Assembly: GCA_035373625.1 (NCBI GenBank) | Contig: DAOSNS010000011.1 | Location: forward strand, 1-64,000 | Origin: DSWT01 sp035373625 | GTDB taxonomy: Bacteria; Chloroflexota; Anaerolineae; B4-G1; SLSP01 | Length of the DNA stretch: 64,000 nucleotides | Direction of reading: 5' to 3' | In this document: positions 45,401 to 53,735 of the stretch, piece after piece | Position numbering within the stretch: position 1 is the stretch's first letter | Layout: each line of letters starts with the position of its first letter | The notes under the pieces: generated by a model | What the model saw: the letters and a program-made list of their open reading frames with translations, nothing else | The model's database searches: none | Told to the model about the DNA's origin: nothing | Position numbers and translations under genes: made by a program

Positions 45401-48400
45401 CACCGGCGGCGCGACGACTGCCGGCGGCGGCAACCTGACCACGCTGTACCGCTACGATCCGGCCGCCAACACGGCGACGTTGTTGGGCAACTTCACCCAC
45501 ATCCCGGCCGGCTTCGATTTCCACGCCGGGTGGTATGTGCCGTGGATCGGCGCATCCGGCGGGATTTGTGTGGGCGGTGGCGTAGACAGCGCCAGCGTCA
45601 TCTACGCCGACACGCAATGTTACGATATCGCGGCGGCGACGTTCAACCTGCCCAACGCCGACCTGGGGCCACTGCCGCAGCCCTGGTGGGGCATGGCCGA
45701 CGCGGAAAAACTCCACGCCGGCGACCACCAGCTTTGGCTCGCCAACGGTGTGGATGCAAGTGGGGCGTTACTTCAACGCTCGGCCTACTACAGCCGCGAG
45801 GCCGGCCGGTTCCTCTACGGCCCCGATCCGGCCTATAAGGTCTACCGCGTCGAAGGCGACACGGTGGACGGTGAGATGCACGTCGTGGACGGCTCGACCG
45901 GCTGGTTCTCCCCCAGCACGTTGCACGAACAACTGATCCAGTGCCCGGTGTGCGACGACGGCATCGGCCTCGCCAAATCCGGCCCGGAATGGGCCTACAG
46001 CGGCGACGTGGTCTCCTACACCGTCGTCATCACGCGCCCCAACTGGATCACGGGGACGGCCCGGCTGGCCGACGCGCTGCCGGCGGGCGTCGAATTCGCC
46101 GGTGGGCTGAGCGCGACCTACGGCAATGCCTGGTACAGCGACACCGCGCGCGCGGTCTACTGGACGGCGCAGCCGGGAGGGCTGATGCTCAAGCGCGGCG
46201 CGGGCGCCATCCTGCCACAACCGGCGAGTCCCGGTTACAGCCAGCCTGCGCCTGCCGTCGCCAGCCTGAGCGATTTGCCGCGCGCCCGCGCACCGCTTGC
46301 TCCCCAGGCCACCGGTGACGTGATCGAAACGTTCACCAACACCTGGGCAATGAATGTCATGGGACTGGCGTACAACCCCGAAACGGACTATGTGCGCTAC
46401 GTTCACGAAGTCAACTACAGCGTCTTCGATGTAGACGACTCGGCGCCTCATCCGGTGCTGCACAATTTCAAATTTTCAGCGGTGAACCCCGGCTGGCCTG
46501 CGTTGCTGGATGACCGTGACGGCGTCGCCTACGATTACACCACCGGACATTACTTTATGCCTGACTACCAGGGTGATGGGGCTGTCCGCAACGATAACAT
46601 TGTCGAAATTGACCCAACCGGACGGATTCTCAACGCCTGGGAAACGGATGGTACCGACAACGACAGCTATGACGGTTCATTCATTAACTCAATCATAGAC
46701 ATTGCCGTTGTGCCGGGCGCGCCGGCCCGTTACTTTGCCACTGCGCTTGGAGATGGCAACCTTGTCTACGAACTCGATCTGCTCAAGCGCGGGCAGTTCG
46801 TCCCCAACACGTGGGGCACGGTGAGGACCTGCACCATACCGGGTATTGCGGATACCGTGGGCATTGACTACGACGCGCAGAATGGCGTGCTCTACCATTC
46901 AGACTGGGATTCTGCAAACATCGTCGTCACCGACCTGGACTGCAACGTGCTGGATGCCTTCACCTGCAATAACGGCATCTCCGGCTTCAATGCCGGCGTG
47001 ACCTTTGTGGAAGGCAAATGGCCACCTGAAGTGTGGGTCACAGATTGGCTGAGCAACCGCACCACGCGCTGCGAGGCCGTGGGCCGCGAACCGCTGCCGG
47101 AGGTGGTCACCGTCACCTTCAATGTCACCGTCACCGCACCGGTCTCCACGACGGTGGTGAATACGGCGTTACTCGACTATCGCGGCAGCCTGGCAAGTGA
47201 TGCGCCGGCGGCCGACGTCCGCTACGTGGCAGGCACCTGGAGCGACGACGCCGTGCACCTGCTCGACGCCAATCTGAACGATCTCGGCAGTTTCCCGACC
47301 GGCGCGATTAATCCGAATGGCATGGCCAGTGACGGCGAGACGATCTGGAGCGGCCATTTCAGCCCGCCGCGAGTGGTGGCCTACGATTTCGCGGGTAACG
47401 AGCTGTACCGCTGGTCGGCGGTGCTTTCGGGGTTGCAAGGGATGGAGTTGGTCAATGGAGAGCTGGCCATCTACCAGGGAGGTCCTCCGGACCAGATCGA
47501 ATTCCACAACCCGCGCACGGGCGCGCTCAGCCGCACCATTCCTGGGCGAAGCGGCATCGAAGGATTGACCTTCGATGGGACGCTCCTGTGGCAGCTCGAT
47601 AATGACTGGATTTACGGCACAAACCCGCTCGACGGCAGCGTCGTTGTGACCATCACCAACGCAGCAGCCGGTTGTAGCTTCGGCGGCACCGGCATCACCT
47701 CTGACGCGCCCGGCATGCTGACGTTGGCCTGTACTGATGGCCGGTGGTTCCGGGTTTCTGCGGCGGACGGCAGCGTCATCATAACCGGAACCAATGGCCT
47801 GAATATGTACGGCCTGGCGTATGTGCCGCCGCTGCGCAAAACCGTTACGCAGACGTTCCACGTCGCGCCGCGTCCCACCATCACCTGGACAAAAGAGGTC
47901 TACATCAACGGGAACTATGTGGGCCGCTACGACGAAGGCCCATTCACCGCCGTCCCCGGCGATGACATTCAGCTCGTAGACCGGCTGGATTACGTCGGGC
48001 GCGAGCCGCTCTTCGTCCAACTGACCGAGAGCTGGGGCAGCTATCCGGTGACGCTGACGGACGAATATCACACGCGCGGCGTCGTTACGATGGGGAACGG
48101 CGACTGGTATGTGACACTGCGCCCCGGCGAAAGCGATCGGGTGGTCAAGACGCTGCACCTCACCGATGCCGTGCCGGTCACGATTTACGAGTGGCTGTCC
48201 CCCGACGGGATGCCGATGGAGGAGCGCACCGTCGTCTTCCAGCCGCCGTCGTTCGTCAAAGACGGCCCGGCGACCGCCGGCCACGGTCAGATCATCACCT
48301 ACACGCTCACACTTGATACGCAGGACGCGCTCTTCGGCTCGCTGCTGCTGACCGATACCCTGCCGGTTGGCGTGGAGTATGCCGGCGGCCTCAACGCCAG

Positions 48401-51400
48401 CTACGGCTACGCCTGGTACAACGGGGGAAATGGCACGGTTTACTGGAGCAACACCCCGGCGTCCTTCCTCACGCGCCGCCCGACCGTAGGGGCAGGGCTT
48501 GTCCCTGCCCAACCAGAGGTACGGACAGGGCTTGCCCCTGCCCAACCAGGGGCCCCATCCGCCACCTGGTACAACGCCGCGCCATTGCCGACCGGGCGGG
48601 TGCGCTACGCCCACGCGCAATGTCCCGGCGAACCGAACCGCTTCTATGTGATCTCCGGTGTGCCAACCGGCGCCACCGAGAACGCATGGCGCTACGACGC
48701 TGACACCGATGTTTGGACAGCACTTGCCCGCTTCCCTGCCCCCGTGGAAGGGCCCTCGGCCGTCTGTTATGAGGGACACATTTACGTGGCCGGCGGCAGT
48801 GGGACAAACCAGTTCTATATCTACGACATCGCCCGCGATACGTGGACGGAAGGTCCCGCGCTGCCGCGTGGTGTTTGGGGCGCGGCGTTTGGCGCGTGGG
48901 ACGGGCGGCTCTTCCTCGCCGGCGGCGACGACAATTTCTCAGCCGGCGGTGCATCCACCGAAGTAGATATCTACGACATCGCGGCGCGCACCTGGTACAC
49001 CGACGGGGCGACGATGCCCGTGGCTCCCGGCGCTCCCGGCTGGACGCAGGTGAACGAATATCTCTACGTCGTCGGCGGATGGGGCAATGACCCCGCGCAC
49101 AACATCACGGCGACGCTGCGCTACAATATGGCGTATGACTCCTGGGAAACCGGCCCCACGTTCACCAGCGCCCGCGCCGATCTTGTGCTCGCCGCGACCG
49201 ACCGCTACCTCTACGCCATCGGCGGCGACGCGGACGGCGGCGGCTACTTCGACGCCGTCGCGCTCACCGAGCGGCTCGATTACACCGACTGGTACGGCGA
49301 CGCCTGGACCGACATCGCCGATCCGCTGCCGGCAGCGCTGACGGCCTACAACGGCAGCTTCTGCACCATGGCCAAATCCGGCGGAGAAATCTGGTCGGTG
49401 GGCGGCTACAGCCTGGGCTTTTTCATCACCACCAACCAATATCGCCCGTCCGAGCCGTGCGTGACGATCCCGCCTACCGTCACCATCACCTTCCGTGCGC
49501 GTGTCACCGCCAGCCCTGGCGAGCGCGTCACCAACACGGCCACGTTGAACTTCCGCGGCTATCTCATCACGGCCACGACCGCGCTCGACGTGCAGCCGCC
49601 GGCGTGGGAGAAGCGGATCAACGGGCAGCTCTGGACACCTGGCCTCACGGTCACGGCACAGACGTCCGATACCATCGAGGTCACCGACGTCATCTCCACC
49701 GCTTCCCCCTTCACGCTGCGTGAGGGGTGGGACACAATGCGACTCACACTGCTGGACTATGAGGTCACGCCGACGGTGGGGACGGTCACGCCGTACCCGT
49801 GGACGGAGGCGCCCGACGCGCCCTTCGCCTACATGCGCTTCGACGCCGAGTATTCGGAAGCCACCGGCCACGTCTACTTCCTGGGCGGGCGCACGGGGGT
49901 GCCCACGGAGGGTCGGATCTGGGAGTTCGACCCGGCGACCGGCCTCTACACCGACACGGGCGTCCTGATGCCGACGCCGGTTTCCAATTACCAGATCGCG
50001 CGCCTCACCGATAGCGGCGGCAACGAGGTGCTGGTCACGTTCGGCGGGCGGCTGGCAGGTGGCACATACACCAACGTCGTGCAGGGCTTCTATCCGATCA
50101 GCAAGACCACGGTTGTCTTCAACACCGATCCGTACCCGGTGACAACTGCGCCGGGCGGCGTGGCGGTGGTGAACAACATCGCCTACGTCTTCGGCGGTTT
50201 CGACGGCAGCGCGGTTATCTCCGATACCTACATTTTCGACATCACCGCGCCGGCCGGTTCCCGCTGGACGGCCGGTCCGCCGCTCAACCAGGCGCGCAGC
50301 TACATCGGCGCGGCGGTGGTGGATGGCGTCATCTACGCCGTCGGCGGCGACGGGTGGGATGGCACCTTCCTCGTCCCGATGACTATCACGGAGAGGTTAG
50401 ATGCTGCTAACCCGGTCGCCTGGGACGACGCGGGCGTGGCCGATTTGTCCTTCCCCTGCGATGAGATGCAGGCGTTCGGCTTCGACACCACCGCGCCGTA
50501 CCGCCTGGCCGGGGCGGTCATCGTCGCCGGGTGCGGACGGTGGCCCTATGAGTACGCCGAGAGCCTGCGCTACGACGTGGCGTCCGACACCTGGGACGAA
50601 TCCTTCGCCGACCTGAACCAGGCGCGGCGCAACCATGCCGGCGCTTTCATCCCCGCCGGTGAGGGCGTCGGACGGCCCGGCCTGTGGGTCTGGGGCGGAC
50701 GGCAGGGCAGCGACGCCATTGCCTTGAGCACGCCCGAATACTACGACCTCGACGCTGGCGACTTGCGTTGGGACGTCCCGGCCGGCCTCACACAGCCGGT
50801 GACGCTTACCAAGCTCTTCCGCGTCGAGCCGTGCACCTGGACGACGACGCTGCTCCAGGAAAGTCTGAACGTCGGTACATGGAACGAGGTGCGCGACGTG
50901 GCCATCGAGAAGCTGCCGCCTGCCTTGCACATCGGCAGCTCCTACGAGTCGGAGGTATGGCCCAACCACCCGGCCACGTTCACGCTCGCCTACGCCAACA
51001 CCGGCGGCTACGAGAACAGTGTACTGCTGCGCAACACCTTCCCGCCGGAAGCGCCCTTCCTTGCTTCCACCCCGCCGCCGAAAACCGTTGGCGCGGGCGG
51101 CCTGTGGGCCGAGTGGGAATTGGGCGACCTGCCGCAGGGCGCGACGGGGCACGTCACCGTCACGGTTGCCATCACCGCAAACCTCGTACCCTCCGCCACG
51201 GTCTCCATCTGGGACGGCCTCTACGATCACGCCGGTCAGTTGGGTGCGGAGGCGTGGATGACCTTCCGCGTGCGCCCGCCGGAGCCTGCGGCCTGGGAGA
51301 AGCGCGTATGGGTCAACGGAGTGCTCACGGATACCGATCCGATCTCCGTCTTCCCCGGCGACGCCGTGCAGATCGTGGATCGCATCTGGGTCACATACAC

Positions 51401-52721
51401 CGTTCCGGTATCCTTCACGTTGACCGAAGCGTGGAGCGACTCGCTGCTGATGACCGGTCTGGCAGCGGATGTCGGCCCGACGGTGTGGACTCCTGAAGGT
51501 CCGGCAGTCGTTCAAGGCCTGGGTGTTGCGCCGAACACGTGGTACGCCATCACCAAGACGTTTACCATCACTGAGGGCAACTGGTTGATTGACCTTGTCA
51601 CCGAAACGCTGGAAGTTATGGGCAGGCCACCGGCAGAACAGCGCGTGCGCTTCCGTCATGCTGAGGTTTGCTGGCCTGTGGTCATCACGGGGCTGACCAG
51701 CAATAGCCCGGTGGTGCGCGGAACGGCGATGCACTTCACGGCGACGGTGGACGGCGATACGCCGATTACTTACACCTGGAACTTTGGCGGCGCGGGCACC
51801 GGTACAGGGCAGGACGGCCCGACGCCGGTCTTCACCTACACCGCCGCCGGGACCTACACCGTCACGCTGAATGTGGCGAACGCTTGCAGTAGTGACCAGG
51901 CCAGCATCGTCGTGCAGGTCTTGCTGCCGACGTACCGGCTGACCCTGGCAGTGGAAGGCCCTGGCGCGGTTTTGCCGCCGCCGGGAGTTCACAACTACCT
52001 CGAAGGCACAACGGTCGTCTTGACGGCCACGGCCAATCCTGGTGCGCGCTTCACAGGTTGGTCCGGTGACCTGAGCGGCAATGTCAACCCGGCCACAGTG
52101 CTCATGAACGGCAACAAGACTATCACTGCAACCTTTGAGATGCTGCCGCCAACATACTACACCCTGACGGTAGCGACGGCGGGCACAGGCAGCGGCGTAG
52201 TGACGCCGACCGTCGGCGCATACAGCTATCTCTCCGGCACGGCAGTGGTGCTGACGGCGACGGCGAACGCCGGTTCCGTGTTCGCCGGTTGGAGCGGCGA
52301 CGCGAGTGGAACGAACCCGACCACGACGGTGGTGATGAACGGTCACAAGACGGTGACGGCGGTCTTCAACGTTGAAGGCGTGTGTGAGGCAGTGACCGGC
52401 GTGACGCTGACGCGGCTGACGACCGGTGATATCTATACCGATACCGCTGTCCAGTTCCGTGCCGTCATCGCGCCGGCGTCGGCCATCCCCTACACCTTCA
52501 CCGTGGACTATGGCGAAGGAGCGAGCATGCCGGCAAGTACCCTCAACAATCCTTTCCAGTTCAGTCATATCTTCCCCATGACCGGCACAAAGACTGTGAC
52601 GTTCGCTGCGTGGAACTGCGCCATGACCGTTCCGGTGAGCGATACCGTGACTTTTGAGGTGCTGGCGAAGGTCACACCACCGCGCCGGATCTACTTGCCG
52701 TTGGTCTTGCGTAACTTCTGA
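42444..52721 (+). CDS. Giant secreted multidomain protein (sialidase-like, Kelch, DUF11, PKD)
   Basis: A 3425-residue exported protein. The signal peptide runs to about 31. In rough order: sialidase/BNR-like propeller with Asp boxes such as STDGGATW (about 140-545); carboxypeptidase-regulatory-like domains (about 557-730); Kelch propeller 1 (about 859-1090); DUF11-like module VSYTVVITRP (about 1180-1250); two propeller-like sections (about 1293-1550 and 1593-1810); a second DUF11-like module (about 1936-2012); Kelch propellers 2 and 3 (about 2040-2330 and 2453-2766); further DUF11-like strands; a PKD domain (about 3073-3165); two InlB-B-type repeats (about 3166-3310); and the tail RRIYLPLVLRNF. 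No complete catalytic site is evident, so a surface or matrix protein is likelier than an enzyme. AAGGAGGT lies before ATG 42444. Confidence 0.88.
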   Translation: MNRLHFPLFRWLNLSVLLTLLLSPFSMVVHAAPLGVSPGPAGDSAGLSEELPPPPITGAAAALASLEMPASSPPCALLDDPTVRGMMSGALETALLHACGREATQPETVPGVGATTGGATARVGATLAVAPTMPSLPTAFGDDVLVNDPTGELTSMTQSGAVIARNENNGILCAAYNDSYHGHVEGTGWTGFSSSGDGGATWSDHGSLGDPNSYGYPALIWRRADGHFYLATLHASGLGLWDLGTNCLTAGWVEMIHTGVADDKEMLAVDNNPSSPYYGRLYAVWTNLTDGHIYAVYSDDGGQTWSAPVDVSGHNQVNGAWPAVDPVTGDVYVAWTHWDVYPDGPIDVEIARSTDGGATWTPRTNPMDNRVNPRDATATANCGRPALNGDIGYNPYPQIAVDHHSNLHIVYSYDPDSYNSGDVVNIYYRRSTDGGATWESQIRVNDYYLADQFSPALAVAENDVVAVFWYDRRLDPTNMAYDRYMALSRDGGLSFEANKRISDASSPVVPAGPGMATCYHGDYDGATAGGGAFYTVWGDDRRGDADVWSDSEPYFWGRLFGTVYDATTMRGIANARVETVHAFTGMTFSGIADTTGDYEVNVPANESYGVTAYAYGYRPNSVPGYVGEEGGRVDVPLMPANFWNVSGRVTDANTGYPVYAHITVTGDPLDPPAPDNAAWSDPHTGDYTLHLAAAIYYTLTIEAEGYISQTYPLGELTAHLFGINFALQPDLAACTAPGYEMTPPCQVATGAVLTPPSIAAGGCPCADQTHALVFANHTGLTDEVLLSYTTTAGVSVELPASLGVVPDTAVQPFDAALKIDRGVAPGAVVTVTVTAYLASNPALSDTTVITKLAISATGWETRTASPRISMDGAVIEYGGKLYNVGGYGSDGAVDIYDPATDSWTTGASEPSPIIDYPVDACFGYAAPGDPVILLLPDATGVVTGTWHRYHIASNTWDTPTLPAPLPAKGIWAPDIVVDYRANRCYITGGATTAGGGNLTTLYRYDPAANTATLLGNFTHIPAGFDFHAGWYVPWIGASGGICVGGGVDSASVIYADTQCYDIAAATFNLPNADLGPLPQPWWGMADAEKLHAGDHQLWLANGVDASGALLQRSAYYSREAGRFLYGPDPAYKVYRVEGDTVDGEMHVVDGSTGWFSPSTLHEQLIQCPVCDDGIGLAKSGPEWAYSGDVVSYTVVITRPNWITGTARLADALPAGVEFAGGLSATYGNAWYSDTARAVYWTAQPGGLMLKRGAGAILPQPASPGYSQPAPAVASLSDLPRARAPLAPQATGDVIETFTNTWAMNVMGLAYNPETDYVRYVHEVNYSVFDVDDSAPHPVLHNFKFSAVNPGWPALLDDRDGVAYDYTTGHYFMPDYQGDGAVRNDNIVEIDPTGRILNAWETDGTDNDSYDGSFINSIIDIAVVPGAPARYFATALGDGNLVYELDLLKRGQFVPNTWGTVRTCTIPGIADTVGIDYDAQNGVLYHSDWDSANIVVTDLDCNVLDAFTCNNGISGFNAGVTFVEGKWPPEVWVTDWLSNRTTRCEAVGREPLPEVVTVTFNVTVTAPVSTTVVNTALLDYRGSLASDAPAADVRYVAGTWSDDAVHLLDANLNDLGSFPTGAINPNGMASDGETIWSGHFSPPRVVAYDFAGNELYRWSAVLSGLQGMELVNGELAIYQGGPPDQIEFHNPRTGALSRTIPGRSGIEGLTFDGTLLWQLDNDWIYGTNPLDGSVVVTITNAAAGCSFGGTGITSDAPGMLTLACTDGRWFRVSAADGSVIITGTNGLNMYGLAYVPPLRKTVTQTFHVAPRPTITWTKEVYINGNYVGRYDEGPFTAVPGDDIQLVDRLDYVGREPLFVQLTESWGSYPVTLTDEYHTRGVVTMGNGDWYVTLRPGESDRVVKTLHLTDAVPVTIYEWLSPDGMPMEERTVVFQPPSFVKDGPATAGHGQIITYTLTLDTQDALFGSLLLTDTLPVGVEYAGGLNASYGYAWYNGGNGTVYWSNTPASFLTRRPTVGAGLVPAQPEVRTGLAPAQPGAPSATWYNAAPLPTGRVRYAHAQCPGEPNRFYVISGVPTGATENAWRYDADTDVWTALARFPAPVEGPSAVCYEGHIYVAGGSGTNQFYIYDIARDTWTEGPALPRGVWGAAFGAWDGRLFLAGGDDNFSAGGASTEVDIYDIAARTWYTDGATMPVAPGAPGWTQVNEYLYVVGGWGNDPAHNITATLRYNMAYDSWETGPTFTSARADLVLAATDRYLYAIGGDADGGGYFDAVALTERLDYTDWYGDAWTDIADPLPAALTAYNGSFCTMAKSGGEIWSVGGYSLGFFITTNQYRPSEPCVTIPPTVTITFRARVTASPGERVTNTATLNFRGYLITATTALDVQPPAWEKRINGQLWTPGLTVTAQTSDTIEVTDVISTASPFTLREGWDTMRLTLLDYEVTPTVGTVTPYPWTEAPDAPFAYMRFDAEYSEATGHVYFLGGRTGVPTEGRIWEFDPATGLYTDTGVLMPTPVSNYQIARLTDSGGNEVLVTFGGRLAGGTYTNVVQGFYPISKTTVVFNTDPYPVTTAPGGVAVVNNIAYVFGGFDGSAVISDTYIFDITAPAGSRWTAGPPLNQARSYIGAAVVDGVIYAVGGDGWDGTFLVPMTITERLDAANPVAWDDAGVADLSFPCDEMQAFGFDTTAPYRLAGAVIVAGCGRWPYEYAESLRYDVASDTWDESFADLNQARRNHAGAFIPAGEGVGRPGLWVWGGRQGSDAIALSTPEYYDLDAGDLRWDVPAGLTQPVTLTKLFRVEPCTWTTTLLQESLNVGTWNEVRDVAIEKLPPALHIGSSYESEVWPNHPATFTLAYANTGGYENSVLLRNTFPPEAPFLASTPPPKTVGAGGLWAEWELGDLPQGATGHVTVTVAITANLVPSATVSIWDGLYDHAGQLGAEAWMTFRVRPPEPAAWEKRVWVNGVLTDTDPISVFPGDAVQIVDRIWVTYTVPVSFTLTEAWSDSLLMTGLAADVGPTVWTPEGPAVVQGLGVAPNTWYAITKTFTITEGNWLIDLVTETLEVMGRPPAEQRVRFRHAEVCWPVVITGLTSNSPVVRGTAMHFTATVDGDTPITYTWNFGGAGTGTGQDGPTPVFTYTAAGTYTVTLNVANACSSDQASIVVQVLLPTYRLTLAVEGPGAVLPPPGVHNYLEGTTVVLTATANPGARFTGWSGDLSGNVNPATVLMNGNKTITATFEMLPPTYYTLTVATAGTGSGVVTPTVGAYSYLSGTAVVLTATANAGSVFAGWSGDASGTNPTTTVVMNGHKTVTAVFNVEGVCEAVTGVTLTRLTTGDIYTDTAVQFRAVIAPASAIPYTFTVDYGEGASMPASTLNNPFQFSHIFPMTGTKTVTFAAWNCAMTVPVSDTVTFEVLAKVTPPRRIYLPLVLRNF
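42777..42838. repeat. GTAGGGGCA palindromic repeats inside the giant gene
   Basis: A 33-base unit starting GTAGGAGCAACC (42777) is followed by a second copy starting at 42810, which is a perfect hairpin: GTAGGGGCAACC / GGTTGCCCCTAC with loop CTTGC. It encodes a VGATLAVAPT-type low-complexity peptide just after the signal region. Confidence 0.8.
48486..48551. repeat. Two 33-base GTAGGGGCA-type units inside the giant gene
   Basis: Direct units 48486-48518 and 48519-48551, each with a GGGCAGGG / CCCTGCCC-type hairpin around CTTGY. They are in frame and encode GLVPAQP and GLAPAQP, placed exactly between a DUF11-like and a Kelch domain. Confidence 0.8.
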
Positions 52722-52738
52722 ATAACATATCCACACAA

Positions 52739-52768
52739 AACGGCCCACCGCGATCGCGGTGGGCCGTT
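52739..52768 (+). terminator. Strong palindrome after the giant gene
   Basis: AACGGCCCACCGCGA is followed immediately by its reverse complement, a 30-base perfect palindrome 18 bases after the stop. No T run, so termination is probable but unproven. Confidence 0.6.
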
Positions 52769-52855
52769 ACATTCGGGTTCTGTCCCCTGGCGTCCCCTCA
52801 TCCAGGAAACGCAGATATGGCCGGTCGAAAACGGTAAAGCCCCGGGCAAGCCGAA

Positions 52856-52984
52856 AGGGCCTTATCATTCTTACTCCGAGGGGAACGCCAGTTCCCGGTT
52901 TTTAGCTGATAGCGTTGAGAAACGCGGATCTGGCGACCCGCTCGTAGCCAGCTGAAGTCACTGTAACGAGAATGATAAAGCCCT
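52856..52984 (-). repeat. MITE-like element, copy A
   Basis: A 129-base element with 16-base terminal inverted repeats (AGGGCCTTATCATTCT and AGAATGATAAAGCCCT, 15 of 16 paired). Read on the minus strand it matches 56554-56692 over its length, including CGAGCGGGT, GCCAGATCCGCGTT and the GGGAAC/GTTCCCC palindrome. A partial end (TAAAGCCCCGGGCAAGCC) precedes it at 52835. The region 52769-53121 holds no gene. Confidence 0.82.
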
Positions 52985-53051
52985 GGGCAAGCCAACTTGA
53001 CGATTGACGCGATATGCGCTAAGATTAAGACCAAAGCTCTCCTTTAGAGCA

Positions 53052-53067
53052 AGCATGATAAGGCCCT
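53052..53067. repeat. Solo terminal repeat of the MITE-like family
   Basis: AGCATGATAAGGCCCT differs from the terminal repeat by one base and stands alone 68 bases after copy A, a likely relic of a third copy. Confidence 0.6.
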
Positions 53068-53121
53068 GGCTGCTTACCGCAGGGAGTGTCCATTTGAAAA
53101 TCTTTACGCGAGGATGATCAA

Positions 53122-53616
53122 ATGATGCAAAAATGCGCTAGTTGTGGAGGAAACATATCTCGGCACGATCAAGCCTGTTCCTATTGCGGTACTCCGAATC
53201 CGGAGTATTGCCCGCCCGATCGCGAAGTCAATCTCTTGCTTGAAAAAGCCATGGAAGCATTCCAAAATGAGCATTATGCGGAAGCGGTAGATTACTACCT
53301 CCAAGTGATTGAGATTGACCCGGATGTGTTCGAAGCATATTTCTACTTAGCCGCCGGATATACCAAGTTGAAGCGCAATGAAGAAGCCATCAAAGTGATG
53401 GAGAAGGCTAGAATGATCCGACCTGGGAGTGCCCCGGTTTATTACAACCTGGGGATATTGTGCAAGCAAGTGGGCCGGAAGGCTGAAGCGCGCGCTTATT
53501 TAGAAGAGGCATTAGCGTTGGTGAAAACAGATGCAGCCGTAGATGATGCTCGGAGGGAATTCAAGAAGACCATCGAAAAAGCACTGTCGGAATACAAGCG
53601 ATGGAAATTGTTCTAG
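53122..53616 (+). CDS. Zinc-ribbon and TPR protein
   Basis: A 164-residue cytoplasmic protein. The N terminus forms one zinc ribbon (CASCGGNISRHDQACSYCG), then three TPR units cover about 36-140 (NEHYAEAVDYYLQVIEIDP, FEAYFYLAAGYTKLKRNEEA, APVYYNLGILCKQVGRKAEA). It probably acts as a protein-binding adaptor; no partner is identifiable from its neighbours. AGGA lies eight bases before ATG 53122 (a second ATG is at 53125). Codon use is more AT-rich than in the flanking genes. Confidence 0.8.
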   Translation: MMQKCASCGGNISRHDQACSYCGTPNPEYCPPDREVNLLLEKAMEAFQNEHYAEAVDYYLQVIEIDPDVFEAYFYLAAGYTKLKRNEEAIKVMEKARMIRPGSAPVYYNLGILCKQVGRKAEARAYLEEALALVKTDAAVDDARREFKKTIEKALSEYKRWKLF

Positions 53617-53659
53617 CACTTTATGGCTTAAGTTCTTGCATAAACGGCAAGAAAATTTA

Positions 53660-53692
53660 CCACGAAGGACGCCAGGTAAAATCCCTTCGTGG
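53660..53692. repeat. CCACGAAGG / CCTTCGTGG inverted repeat
   Basis: Perfect 9-base arms with a 15-base loop in the 119-base gap after the TPR gene, preceded by a small TTCTTGC/GCAAGAA hairpin (53633-53653). It may end transcription; it also resembles a common intergenic repeat type. Confidence 0.5.
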
Positions 53693-53735
53693 CCTCTGTG
53701 GCTTTTAGTTCCGGCTTATCCGGGTTAGTGAAGAT

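Noticed and set aside
50397..52748. 783-codon minus-strand frame opposite the giant gene
   Set aside because: It overlaps the PKD and InlB-type domains of the real gene and is rich in His/Arg/Gly, as expected for antisense reading.
52798..53034. Small protein genes within the MITE-like copies
   Set aside because: The frames share residues only because the DNA repeats are homologous; there is no ribosome site and the ends differ.
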